The notes under the pieces are model-generated. The model had not been told where the DNA came from, did no database searches, and saw only the letters and a list, made by a program, of their open reading frames with translations. A DNA stretch of 64,000 nt from Thozetella sp. PMI_491 (taxonomy: Eukaryota > Ascomycota > Sordariomycetes > Chaetosphaeriales > Chaetosphaeriaceae), in the NCBI GenBank assembly GCA_021432635.1, contig MU270038.1, forward strand, positions 868,001 to 932,000, read 5' to 3'. Every line of letters starts with the position of its first letter. The stretch's first letter is position 1. Below are positions 33,862 to 44,588 of this stretch, in pieces. Made by a program: the position numbers and the translations under genes.

Positions 33862-36157
33862 AGGGCCTGGTAGCGGTCCTTGGCTTCATGACTTGCAGAG
33901 TATAGAGGCTACTGGCTAGATTCCTCACGGGGGGAGGGCCAAGCCAGACGATACCCGGACGGACCATTTGCACATGCGAGGCGGCATATCTCCAAATGTT
34001 CATGCTGTCCTGCTAGATACGCACTCAGATTAGAGCAGCAGAAAGTAAAGCACATATCACCGAGCCCCCCATACTGCGCTGCGTCTCATGAGGATTGTCT
34101 AAATTGAGGAGCCCAGTCCTTCGCGGGCTGTGCCGGGCATTCCTAGTATCTTATATCCAAAAGTCGACCCAGAAGTACCCAAAACCACACCCTCGGTGAG
34201 CGCAGGCCACTGTTGCGCGGCTGTTTCCACAGCCCCTGCCTGCAGTAAGTTGGGTTGGCTGCCTGTGCTTACCTAGATCTTATGAGAATTAGGAGGTAGA
34301 GAGAGCGTGGGCATCGGGACGTCGGATGTATAAGAAGATCGGCGATTCGACGGTAGAAATGGCCAACCTCCTCCCGTCCCTTCCTCCCCACAACTTTGTC
34401 TATGGAACCCTCTGCCAAGCCTTGTGTCAGCCCAAGCTGCGGCTGCTGCAGCCGGCCCAGCCATCCTGGGGCGCGCGTCCAGCTTTGTAACTTCGTGGGG
34501 CTACTATGGATGTCTAGACGGCATTGACGGTGTGCCCAGGTTGTGGTAGAGCACGAGAGGAATGCCATCGGATGCGCACCGCAAAGCCAAGCAGCCTACT
34601 ATAGCCAAGCCGTCAGAATCCGCCTTTCTTCCTAGTTGCCGGTGGGTGATTGCACGTCCGGAAACCTAGTGTTTATCCCCCCGTCTTCATCTGCCGAAAA
34701 GAAAGGAAAGCTTGGAAAGGGGGGGGGGGGCGATCTCTAAAATTTACTAGGACTTGTTTCCGGATGCCCGTATTGAAGAGGGACAGGAGACTACGGTGGT
34801 TCATGACAAGATCAGCGAACGTGTAAGTTAGAGATAGAGAGGGGCGTCGCCGAGGTCTGCAACGGCCGATAAGCGAGGACCTAGGACGGGCGCCTTCGCA
34901 GGGGCCCATAAGTCCCCCCGCTCCCCTTGCAGGCGGCTTATCTTAGCGGGCCCCTCTACATGCAAGCACTTTAACCTGCTGGCGGTTCTCGACATCCGAC
35001 ACCCGACTTCACTCTCTGGCCTCGAATGCAATCAACTCTCCCGTCCTGGATCGTCGGCCAAGGCGTCTTCTCAGCATTGTCCTAGCTCCCGATCACGCAT
35101 GCCACCTTGCCTTCTCACCGCCCGGTGAATTTAGTATGTTCTCGTTCTCGTGCGATGCGTAATGGCGATCGTCTTTATGTTGCTTCCAATTTTTATTTTT
35201 TTTGGAGGGAGGATGCGAGTGGCACGCGATGGATCTCGCCGAATGCGGCTACCCACGATGCAGTTCACTCCAGACAAGAGAGCTTCGTCGAACAAGTGGG
35301 GAATCAAGTTGACAACAATGGAGAAAAGGAGAGGGAATTCTACAATTATATTCGACTGAAGCCCAATGCGGCCTGTGGGGAGTAATAAAAGTCGATTTAT
35401 CACGGAGTGCGAGGCGTTTCTTGGAAGAGGCCCCCAGAACGGTCTGCATTCCCGTCTTGATTGCCTGCATATCCGGAAGATATCCCAGGCAGATCGACTT
35501 CACCCGCGAACATCTCCCGCCTATATCTGGGCAGTGCTATGAAAAAAAAATCACTGTTTCCGTGAGATCGCCGGAGGCTGCGGCCTGGACCTGGAGGATC
35601 GAGCAAGGGGGACGGCCTCCAGCAGTACCTCGCTCGTGGCGGCGAGACGGGCGGTGCGACCTTGTTCAGCTGTTTCCCCCTCTCGTCATGGCTAGATCGT
35701 TCTGATCCACGGCCCGACAGAGTGCTCTGCAGTCTCAGGCTAAAAGAGCACTGCCGGTGGTCTCTATGATTCCCCTTACTCGCAGGCCGGGCTGCGTGAC
35801 AAAGAGCTGGACGGCCCGGTGTCTTGCACGGGAGAAGCTCTCCATATTTTAAATCCACGCACCCGTCAAACATGTCTTCGTCGTGGGACCCCCAACCTTC
35901 ATTCCAGAGCTCCGCGACAGTGTCTTGGGACCGGTGAGCTGGACCCGCCGCTTCTTCATTCCTTATATTGGCTTTTTTTTTAGGTGGGACCGGGGAGGGA
36001 GCTTCTTGTCTTAGTCGGGTACAGAGCATTGTGCAAGACGAGTACTTGCATGCACATCCCCTTATAAGCCGGACTCCAGCTTCATGCTATATCCTCTTCT
36101 TCGTTTCGTTCCTATCAGCAGTCCTTACCGCATCTCGCTGGGTGCGCTGTAGCTACC
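33862..36157. other. 2.3-kb gene-free region upstream of the chitinase
   Basis: No coding-like frame was found. The longest open frame (35400-36029, minus) is of low complexity and unlike any family I know. A G11 run lies at about 34720-34730 and an AT-richer patch at 35110-35400. The right end is the chitinase promoter/leader. Confidence 0.5.
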
Positions 36158-37836
36158 ATGTTGCATACACTCCTTCTCCTTCCTTTCCTGCTGCTGCTTG
36201 GCCCGGCAGCAGCGGTCCCGAAGCGCTTGATGCTCACACCCAAAGACCAGCTCCAGATCGAGTGTGCCGCCGTTACCCAGACGGTGACCAAGACTGTCTA
36301 TGACAGCAAGCCTGCTCCCAAGCCAAAAACCACCCTGGTCAAGGGAGCTCAGCGCTCGACGAGCACCACCATTATCACCAAGAAAACAACAGCAGACCAA
36401 GGCAAGAAACCGCAAACGAAGCCTGGGACCGTCAAGTATTATTCATCAGTCCGGCCGGAGCCCGCTTCCAAGGCCGGCAACCATAGCCCAGACACTACTG
36501 GGCAGAACCACGCGCCTGACGGCAACCTGACTTCTCCGGCGACAAAGCCTGGGACATTCCGCAACGCGCTTTACTTCACCAACTGGTAAGCTCGTTGTCC
36601 TGATTATCTTGCATCCTTGTACTGTGCTTGCTGACCAATAAAGGGGAATCTATGGCGCCAACTATCAACCTCAGCAGCTCCCAGCCTCGCAGGTCAGCCA
36701 TATTCTCTACTCGTTTGCAGACATCGGCTCGGACGGAGAGGTGTAAGTGACGGCCCATGTGAAATGCCCAGGACCACGGATGCTGACAGTGACCTAGGAA
36801 AACATCCGACTCTTATGCGGATCTGCAGAAGCACTACCCCACGGATTCATGGAATGACCAGGGAAACAACGTCTATGGGTGCATCAAGCAGCTGTATCTT
36901 CTGAAGAAGAAGAACCGGGGCATGAAAGTCCTTTTGTCCATCGGCGGCTGGACATACTCGCCCAAGTTCCCTCCTGTAGCAGCTACCGATGCCGGTCGGC
37001 AAAAGTTCGCCTCATCGGCTGTCAAGCTCGTCAAGGACTGGGGCCTCGACGGGATTGACATCGACTGGGAGTACCCGGCGAACGAGAGCGAGGCCCAAAA
37101 CTTCGTTCTCCTTCTGCAGGCCTGCCGCCAGGCGCTTGACGCCTACGCCCAGCAGTACGCGCCCGGCTACCACTTCATCATCACCATTGCCGCACCCGCT
37201 GGCCCGTCTCACATCAAAGACATGGACCTCGAGGGCATGGACCCCTGGGTCGACGCGTGGCACCTGATGGCCTATGACTACGCTGGATCCTGGGACTCGA
37301 CTTCGGGTCACCAAGCGAACATCTACACCAATGAGAACAACCCCATAGCGACCAAGTTCAATACTGAGTCCGCGGTGCGCGAATACCTCGTCCGTGGCAT
37401 TCCCGCCCACAAAATCAGCTTGGGTTTACCTCTGTATGGGCGCAGCTTCGAGGCGACCGACGGCCTGGGGAAGCCATACAACGGCATCGGCCAGGGCTCT
37501 ATCCAATCCGGTGTCTGGCTATTCAAGGATCTCCCCCGGAGCGGGGCGCAGGAGCAGTACGACGATGTCGCCAAGGCAAGCTTCAGCTATGACCCGTCCA
37601 CCAAGGAGCTCATATCGTACGATACCATCAGCAGCGCCATCCAGAAGTCCCAGTATCTCACAAAGAAAGGCCTGGGCGGCGCCGTCTTCTGGGAAGCAAG
37701 CGGAGACAAAGCTGGCGCGAACAGCCTGGTGTCCACCGTCGCCACGCAGATGGGTACCCTAGACCAGACGCCCAACCTGCTCAGCTACCCAGCTAGCCAG
37801 TACGACAACCTCCGAACAGGAATGCCCGGTCTATGA
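36158..37836 (+). CDS. Secreted GH18 chitinase
   Basis: Three exons, 36158..36585, 36644..36742 and 36798..37836, about 521 aa. The signal peptide MLHTLLLLPFLLLLGPAAA is strongly hydrophobic. Residues about 25-135 are a Lys/Thr/Pro-rich linker without a clear domain. The GH18 barrel starts at NALYFTNWGIYG. It has SIGGWTYS and the catalytic DGIDIDWEYP with Glu267 as acid and Asp263/265, a MAYDYAGSWD loop and the final GGAVFWEASGD strand. Subgroup A/class V type by the SIGGWT and DGIDIDWEYP forms. It hydrolyses chitin for wall remodelling or scavenging. Both introns (58 and 55 nt) have gtaagc/gtaagt donors. Ordinary except for the long basic N-terminal linker. Confidence 0.93.
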
Positions 37837-39901
37837 GGATTTCACTTTGAGGGGGGGTTGGAAATTCGGGTGGCCGGTTCTGGTTTTGGATTTTTGTTTT
37901 CCGCGTGAGCGACTTCACTTCTTCCGCCCAGCTGGGCTTGGCGCCTTGGGGCATCCTTACATTCCCCTTTACCTATGCCATTCTGTATCTACATCTGGCA
38001 TGGCGGGTAAACCAGCCATGTATTTGCTTGTGTCTGCATTTTCCCCACCGCACTGGTTCCGGGAGTCATGGGCGTTGCGCTTCCTGTTATTTAGACACGA
38101 TCTTGCATCATTAGCATCTGCATTGTTTCGCGATAGACGTTACAAACTGGCTCTCATGAAACCCGGTTGCGAACTTTTGAGATTTCACCGGTGCCGCGCA
38201 CGCTGTGTTGAACCATTCTACAGTGAGAAAAAAAAAACCCTAACGTTCCTACCGAGGAGGCCGCGGTGTCTCGGGTTCCCTTGGGGCGGAAGCCACGCTC
38301 TGGAATGCGAAGTGCGGTAGGGGTCACCGTGGCTCATTCGAAAAGCTGAAGGCTGGACGGTACATGAACACGCAGTTCTCATCCTTTGGAATATTCCAGT
38401 GTTTTTGGTCAGGCTTTACACACGAGAAATCTCATCGTGGGTGACGGATGAGTGACGGGGTGAATCATGAGGGAGCCCCTTTTCCTTTGTTTGTTTTCGG
38501 CCCGCAATACCGCATCTTGGCGACAGCTCCACCCGCAGCCCGGCTAGGAAGCCCAGGCTGTTTGTTCATGGCCACTCTTTCCTAAGTCATGTCGAAAATG
38601 TCTGATGCCGTGTACCTTTAGCGCTGTCTGCATTATCCGCTATGTTTGCTTACTCGTCCTCGATAGCATGATGCTACCCGCATGGATCACTGCGGCACCC
38701 TGCTGGAACATTAAAAGCAACCCGAGGGAATCCTTTTAGACAACACTGCCTCGGGACCTTAGGACATACCACCGGACCCTGAAATCGAGGCCTGTGAGCT
38801 AGCACTACCTCTAGCACAATCATCCCTGTTTATGGCAATGCTGCAATGCCGCGAGTAAGCACAATACGATTTACCGCGATTAGATGCCGGCTTAGCTTGT
38901 GATTTGGGCTGGGCATACCGACGGGAGGCTAGTTGTGGGTCATGGCCTTCGTCTCGAGAAAAGCTGAACTGACACCTAGGGTCGCTGGGCTGTGTAACCC
39001 CAAAAGCAAGCTTAGATGTTGCTTCATTGGGCAGTACTCGCCCCTACAATGTTAGGAACAAAGACTTCGCCAGGACCACTCTCGTTTGACCCTAGAGGTG
39101 AGATATTCGGGTGCAGGAGGTATACTCAGGGACGTGGCGGCGTTTCCGAGACCTACGCGGTGCCTTGTAAATTGGAGGCGTTATTCAAGGGCAAGAATCG
39201 GAGGAGACGAAGCTACAGAGCCCAGACGGGCGCGAGCGTCGTCTTTAAAGGGTCGAGATAATCGTGCGAATCTCTGCTCGCAGCACCGCAAGTCCAGGCT
39301 CAAGCTTTCGCAAAGACCTCGTGGATACACCTGAACCGTCATTTCAGGTCCTGGTCTCTGGCTGTATGTACTCAGTGAGAGACACGTCGGTGTTTCAAGG
39401 AGTACTCTATCGGCTACATGCTGCCTTAGTATGGTTCTATAGACTTATATACGTACTGAAGTTCTCTCTCAGCCTAAGAGCAATCTCCTTCACACTGCGA
39501 GCCAACTGCTGTGGCTCTATAGTAAACCTACGCGGGGTATTCTGGTATTTGTTTTCAATCGAGAGGCACATCGCTATGCACTTGAGAATCTTGCCTCAGA
39601 TCGCCGTTGCCCTCTCCGCAGATATTGCTCCGCCGTATACATTGACGGACCCGGTACGCGCATCCACTTGTCGAATAGTGCTGGCCGGGACTCTAGGTGA
39701 ACATAGTCAACGGGCGCGATGTATCGCCGGCGGATTGCGCAGGGGTGCTTTGGTTGTAGGATGGCTTATTTTTCGCAAGAATGCTCAACCCCGGAGCACC
39801 TTGACGGGTAGCCGAGCAGCTACCTCTTGACGCTTTCCTCCCGCGCAAACCTTTACTCCTCATCTCCCGCAGCTATTTCAACGGAGCTCTAGATCAAGGC
39901 C
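37837..39901. other. 2-kb gene-free, AT-richer region
   Basis: Nothing coding-like was found. The longest open frame (39264-39830, plus, 188 codons) lacks recognisable motifs and coding-type codon bias. GC is lower at 38330-39600 than in flanking genes, as often seen for degraded repeat DNA in Sordariomycetes, but no repeat terminus is visible. Confidence 0.45.
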
Positions 39902-40951
39902 ATGCCACGCCCCCCCAAAGTCGCGCGTGCAAAGCGCGATGCTCGTGGGAAGCGAGCCAAAGCGATCATCAATACCACAATCCCGGCGCTGCTGAAGGCC
40001 AACCCCCGGGCCCGGCGGGGCATTGACGGCGCCGAGCTTGTGTCGGATCCCCCGCTCACGGATGCCCCACCCCCGAAAGGGCCAATCGCCGCCGGATCTC
40101 CGGATGGCAATAGCAGTTCCAGTACCAGGGTAGCCGATACTGCCCCAAGCGTGGGCAAAGGCGATGACAGTTGGCAGCCTAACATCACCATCCGCCTAGC
40201 GACGACTCTCAGTGCCGCCGCAGCGTTAGTCGGCGGAAGGGGCCACCGGGTTGGCATCTTGAACATGGCATCACCGCTCCGGCCAGGCGGCGGCGTCCTG
40301 ACGGGGGCGACGTCGCAAGAGGAATGGCTCTGCTCGCGTACGACGCTCTATCCCTCGCTGCGGGACGAGTGGTACCGCCTGCCCGAGGTGGGCGGCGTGT
40401 ACACTCCTGATGTGCTCGTATTCGGGAGGTGGGATGCCGACGTGGGCGAGCTCCTCGACAAGCGGGACCAGTTCTACGTAGACGTCGTCACAGCCGCCAT
40501 GCTCCGTTTCCCCGATGTCGTGCAGCCCGAGGGTGAGGATGCCCCGGCGGAGAGGCGGTACGCCGAGGACAAGGACCGGGAGTTGGTGTTGCGCAAGATG
40601 CGGGCCGTCCTGCGCATGTTCCGCGTCAAGGGCGTGAGCAGGGTGGTGCTCGGCGCCTGGGGCTGCGGCGCATATGGAAGTCCAGTTGGGGAAGTTGCTC
40701 GGGCGTGGAAGAAGGTGCTGTTGGGGGGGCGGCCGAAGAGGAAGAAGCGCGGCGGGGACGGGGGCACCGGAGCAGAGGCGTGGGATGGCCTGGAGGTCGT
40801 TTTCGCTATCAAGGACCGGGCGATGGCGACTGAGTTTGCTCGGGTTTTTGGGTCTGAGCTGTTAGTTGAGGATGGGGATGCCACCGGTGGACTCGAGGAA
40901 GGAGGTTCGGGTACGGATGAGGGCGAAGACGAGACCGAAGAATCTGCTTGA
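39902..40951 (+). CDS. Microbial-type poly(ADP-ribose) glycohydrolase (PARG)-like protein
   Basis: A single exon of 349 aa. The PARG signature GGGVLTGATSQEEWLCSRTTLY is seen around residues 130-151, with the diagnostic GGG and the catalytic-type QEE. This follows the VGILNMASPLRPGG strand of the macrodomain-like fold, and a later GAWGCGAYG strand/loop also fits. The basic N-terminus (RAKRDARGKRAKAI) and acidic C-terminus are typical of fungal members. The family removes ADP-ribose chains; substrate and location are not known from the sequence. The start at 39902 is the first Met, with a good context (gccATG). Confidence 0.85.
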   Translation: MPRPPKVARAKRDARGKRAKAIINTTIPALLKANPRARRGIDGAELVSDPPLTDAPPPKGPIAAGSPDGNSSSSTRVADTAPSVGKGDDSWQPNITIRLATTLSAAAALVGGRGHRVGILNMASPLRPGGGVLTGATSQEEWLCSRTTLYPSLRDEWYRLPEVGGVYTPDVLVFGRWDADVGELLDKRDQFYVDVVTAAMLRFPDVVQPEGEDAPAERRYAEDKDRELVLRKMRAVLRMFRVKGVSRVVLGAWGCGAYGSPVGEVARAWKKVLLGGRPKRKKRGGDGGTGAEAWDGLEVVFAIKDRAMATEFARVFGSELLVEDGDATGGLEEGGSGTDEGEDETEESA

Positions 40952-41130
40952 GCCGAGCCACTGTGCATTGGGGGACTGGCGACGCTCCTTCCGGCATGTA
41001 CATCCTAGGGTGTAGACAATGAGTGGGCTCTTGGCTTAAGAATATGGTTCCGTATTTTATCAAATAGCGAGCAACTATACAATCCATCCGTGCAATTCCA
41101 CATCTACCATAACGCCATGGATGATTACTT

Positions 41131-42908
41131 TTACAACTCATCCTTGAAGAACTTCTCTTCAGACCCTTGCTCGTCATCCCTCTCGTCATCCTTGGCACGG
41201 TCCCTGCCCTTGGGCTTCCCGACCTTCTTGGTCTCTCCGACCTTCTTGGTCTCTCCGACCTTCCTGGCCTCCTTGTTCTGTGCCTTGTTCGTACCTTGGC
41301 CTTGCCTCACTTTCTCTCCCCCGGAGCCGGTCTTGCCCGTGTCTGTCTCGCCGTCGTTCGCCGCATCCTTCTCCTCCTCGATGACGCCTCGGATCTCGGG
41401 CGCGCGGCCCGGGGACTCCACTACCTCGAGCTTCCAGCCCTGGTCCCCCGCCAGACCCTGCAGCTCTTGCCACAGCTCCTCCACGTACTCGGGGGTGATG
41501 TTCAGCTCTGCGAGGTCGTCATCATCGAGCATTTCAACCTCGCCTCCCTCGGCCTTGCCTTTGGCACTAGCCAGGACCTTGACGATGGTCCCGCCGGCGG
41601 CCTTCCCGCCGCTGAGATAGCGAGGAGGCGGGAGTTTCGCCGCTGGAGTGCCGTCTTCGGCAGCACCGAGAACCTGGCGGCCGCCAATAACGACGCCGCC
41701 GATAGTCATGCCCGTAAACTGGTTTTGCTGGTCCTTGGCCTTGGTTGAGTCCTTGTGCCCGTCGGTGACGCCCATGAGCTCCATAGCCTCGATGCGCTTC
41801 TGTCTGTGCCAGGCATCCGTCTCCTCCTGGGTGCCCACGATCTGGCGGCAAGTGATAGGGTGAGCACGAGTCTCCTTGGGCGGGAGGAAGGCGACGTCAG
41901 CACAGAGACGCGGGGTCTGCACGACCATTAGATACGTGCACGTAGTGACTTCCTTGATCCAGCCGATGCGGTCCTGGCTCGCGCCTGGGTTGCAGTGGTA
42001 CTGGATCTCGATAGTCCGCTCTCGTCCCGTCAGGTCGCAGATGGTACCTCCGTCGAGTCGCTGGACCAGATAGCGCTGGTCGCCCTTGACCTGGAGCTCG
42101 GTATTGGGCGGGGCGATAGCCTTGGCGTCGGCATCCGTCGTGGTCTGGTCTTGCTGCTGTGCCGCCTTCTGGTTCGCGGGCTGCCTCTGGTTCGACTGCC
42201 CACGGGATTGTGACGGCGTTCGGCCGAGAACGTACTCGTGGCTGGCCGGGTCCCTCACGGGAGCGGCGCCGGGCTTGCCGGCGGGGAGGGCGTGGAACTG
42301 GACGATGTCTTTACCATAGCAGAAGCTATAGCTCCACCATCCGGAGACGAAGTACAGGCATGTGCCATCGAGGTCGCTCATGAGCCGCCAGCCTTGGGCG
42401 GATGCCCGGCTGAGCTCGCGTGCCTCCTCAGCCTTCGCGAGTTCCGTCTCAGACTGATTCCGGACCGGGGGCGGGGCAAGTACGGGCACGGAGCAGAGGA
42501 AGCGGGAGGGGGGCACATTCATTAGCTCGTAGGTCTCTGAGACTTGCGGGCTCTCGTCGTCGGCATCGTCGTCGGCGGCGTGGGCATCGGCGGGAGCGGA
42601 CTCCCGAACCTGGCGGGTGAGGTCGGCTTGGGCGAACTCGGGGCTGTAGGTTTCGTGGGGTGTGGTCTTGGACGCCAAAAGCGCCAAAGCATCGGATTCT
42701 GAGATGTAGGTCTCGGAGAAGACAACCTCGAACTGCGATGCGGCGGGATTAGCTGTCTGTTCGGCGCGGGTCGGTCCAGAGGGCGACCGTGGGAAGGGAG
42801 CCAACGAACCTGGGGATGCGACAAGAGATCGTCGTGAATGCTGAAGCTCGGCTGGCGGGCTCCGCAGAGCCGCGCCGTTGCTAAGAGAAAGAGATTGAGA
42901 CGGCGCAT
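41131..42908 (-). CDS. YOS9: ER quality-control lectin Yos9/OS-9
   Basis: Two exons, complement(41131..42732, 42810..42908), about 566 aa. Exon 1 supplies a signal peptide ([17 protein letters not shown]) and [12 protein letters not shown] 77-nt intron joins it in phase 0 to [12 protein letters not shown], the conserved N-terminus. The mannose-6-phosphate-receptor-homology domain is present: [32 protein letters not shown] and [15 protein letters not shown]. The protein ends in KDEL, an ER-retrieval signal, after a Lys/Glu-rich tail with KVGETK repeats. It recognises trimmed mannose glycans on misfolded proteins in the Hrd1 ERAD complex. The intronless reading would lose the signal peptide, so the spliced model is preferred. 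Confidence 0.93.
41221..41268. repeat. 18-bp coding tandem repeat in YOS9
   Basis: Two perfect copies and a partial third of an 18-bp unit (gaccttcttggtctctcc), encoding KVGETK repeats near the C-terminus of Yos9. Confidence 0.88.
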
Positions 42909-43586
42909 TTTGCCGTTGGTGGCATCTCGGCCTCGCATGCACAAGGGACGAGAATGCTGTTCTGCTTTGTGAGGCAGTAGTAGTCGTAGTGAGCTACAGC
43001 TTGGGGCGTCGGCCACTTATTCGCATTAGCAATTGGCCCCACCCAATTGACGAAGCGTGGCATGATCGGGGGTTCGGCGTCGAAACAAGGCCGATTACGT
43101 CAGCCATACTATACATAAAGTTATGCCCATTCAACATAACTTAGTTCTTCTTTACACTACGATAGTTAGTCAAAGACCGCCCTATGTAATGGGACCTAGC
43201 ATTTAGAAACATGACGCTAATGCAAAAGTCTCTATTTTATCTCCTCTGTCTTTCAATGTTGCGTTGCATCTACTTTCTTGCCTCGCTCTTGGTTCTCATC
43301 CATCTCGCTCCCATATCAGGGGCCATCTTCCAGGCCCCTATGCACTAAGAAAGTCTATATTGCGTGCGGGTATGCCAAACCCGCTGGCACTTCACTTTGA
43401 GGTTTCTCTTAAGCCTGCCGTCGGACGTGATCTAGGAAGGAACAGCTTCTCTGTTCCAATATCATAGACTCGGCATGTCCTAGGCATTCAAAAGCTAGTA
43501 CACACACGTCCAGCTCATGGCTGTCCGCTCCCGAGAACAAGACGAGCATCTCCCAACGGTGGCGGAGCTGGGTTGGACACCATATG
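42909..43586. other. Intergenic, YOS9 promoter side
   Basis: About 680 bases. It is AT-richer at 43080-43300 with no gene. It holds the YOS9 leader at its left end and the 3' flank of the next minus-strand gene at its right end. Confidence 0.4.
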
Positions 43587-44588
43587 CTACGCCTTCCCAT
43601 TCGCACCTCTAGCGGGCAGCTCAGATATCCTGTTCAACTCTTGAAGCTCGCTCACCGGGTTGTTCTCCAATTCTCCGGGCAAGCCAGTGGCCGTTCCATA
43701 TCCCATCGGATAACCTGGGTAATGCGGCTGCTGGATATGTACCGAGTCGGGGTAGGGCCGATATGGGCTGGTGGCCGAAGAATGGGGGCTGGGGTACAGA
43801 GGAGCTGTCGATGGCGCGGACTGCATAGGCGCACTGCCTGCATTGGAGAAGTCCTCCTGGCCTGTTGACACCTTTCTTTGGAGCTTGCGGACGTATACCC
43901 AGCCCCCGAGCAGCCCTCCGATGGCGATTGCTAACAGCACGGATTCCACGCAGACAACAGCAATATAGGCCGTTGTTGCCTTATTGTTCCCAGTGCCTTT
44001 GCCGCTCGGCTGGGTTGCAGAGGAAGATTGTCCGTCAGAGACTGAAGAGCTGCCGCCGGAGAGCTGTCGGGTCACGGTGCCGATTGCCACAGGCAGCTTG
44101 AATGAGTTCTGGCAACATGTGCTAAGGTCCTGCTTGTCATCATCGGTGCCGCAGCACCACGTATTATTGCTGCCGTTCGGATCACACGACCGCAGATGGT
44201 AATTTCCATATGTGCCTGCGATGCAGATTGGGTCTTTTAGTTGCTGTCCCCGCCTGATAGCGAGGCCTGAGCAGGATCACTCACCATATTTGGACCCGTA
44301 ACAGACTTGGGGGCATGCTGGATCTTTGAAGGTTGGATCCGTACACCCTGTCGCCCAGAGCGTGTGACCAGAAACCCACGATAGCGTATTGAGGCAGAGG
44401 CCAGACGAAAGACAAGCGTCACTGTTTGATGCGTGGCAGCAAGCGCTGTGAGACCCCTCTTCTCCCGTCGCACTCCCGTTGCATGCCGTTACCCCCGATG
44501 CGTTCCCGTACGCGTTACTGCCCAAGGTGTAGCACGTCAACGCCCTGCACAACGGAATGAGCTGTGCAGCGAGCAGTAGGAGCCGCAT
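43587..44588 (-). CDS. Cys-rich single-pass membrane protein (surface protein of unknown role)
   Basis: Two exons, complement(43587..44215, 44285..44588), about 310 aa. A signal peptide (MRLLLLAAQLIPLCRA) leads a Cys-rich ectodomain with more than a dozen Cys (CYTLG, HSACCHASNSDACLSSGLC, CPQVCYGS), completed across a 69-nt intron by GTYGNYHLRSCD, WCCG and CCQ. A Ser/Gly/Thr stalk, one hydrophobic helix (IAVVCVESVLLAIAIGGLLGG) and a basic stop-transfer (VRKLQRK) follow. The cytosolic tail of about 115 residues is Pro/Tyr/Ser-rich (YPGYPMGYG). The layout (secreted Cys domain, one helix, disordered tail) is typical of filamentous ascomycete surface proteins; the function is unknown. Phase 1 at the junction is consistent. 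Confidence 0.82.

Noticed and set aside
35400-36029. 209-codon minus-strand open frame upstream of the chitinase
   Set aside because: No homology pattern and poor codon use; no splice partners found.
39264-39830. 188-codon plus-strand open frame in an AT-richer tract
   Set aside because: Random-looking composition; no start context or domain support.
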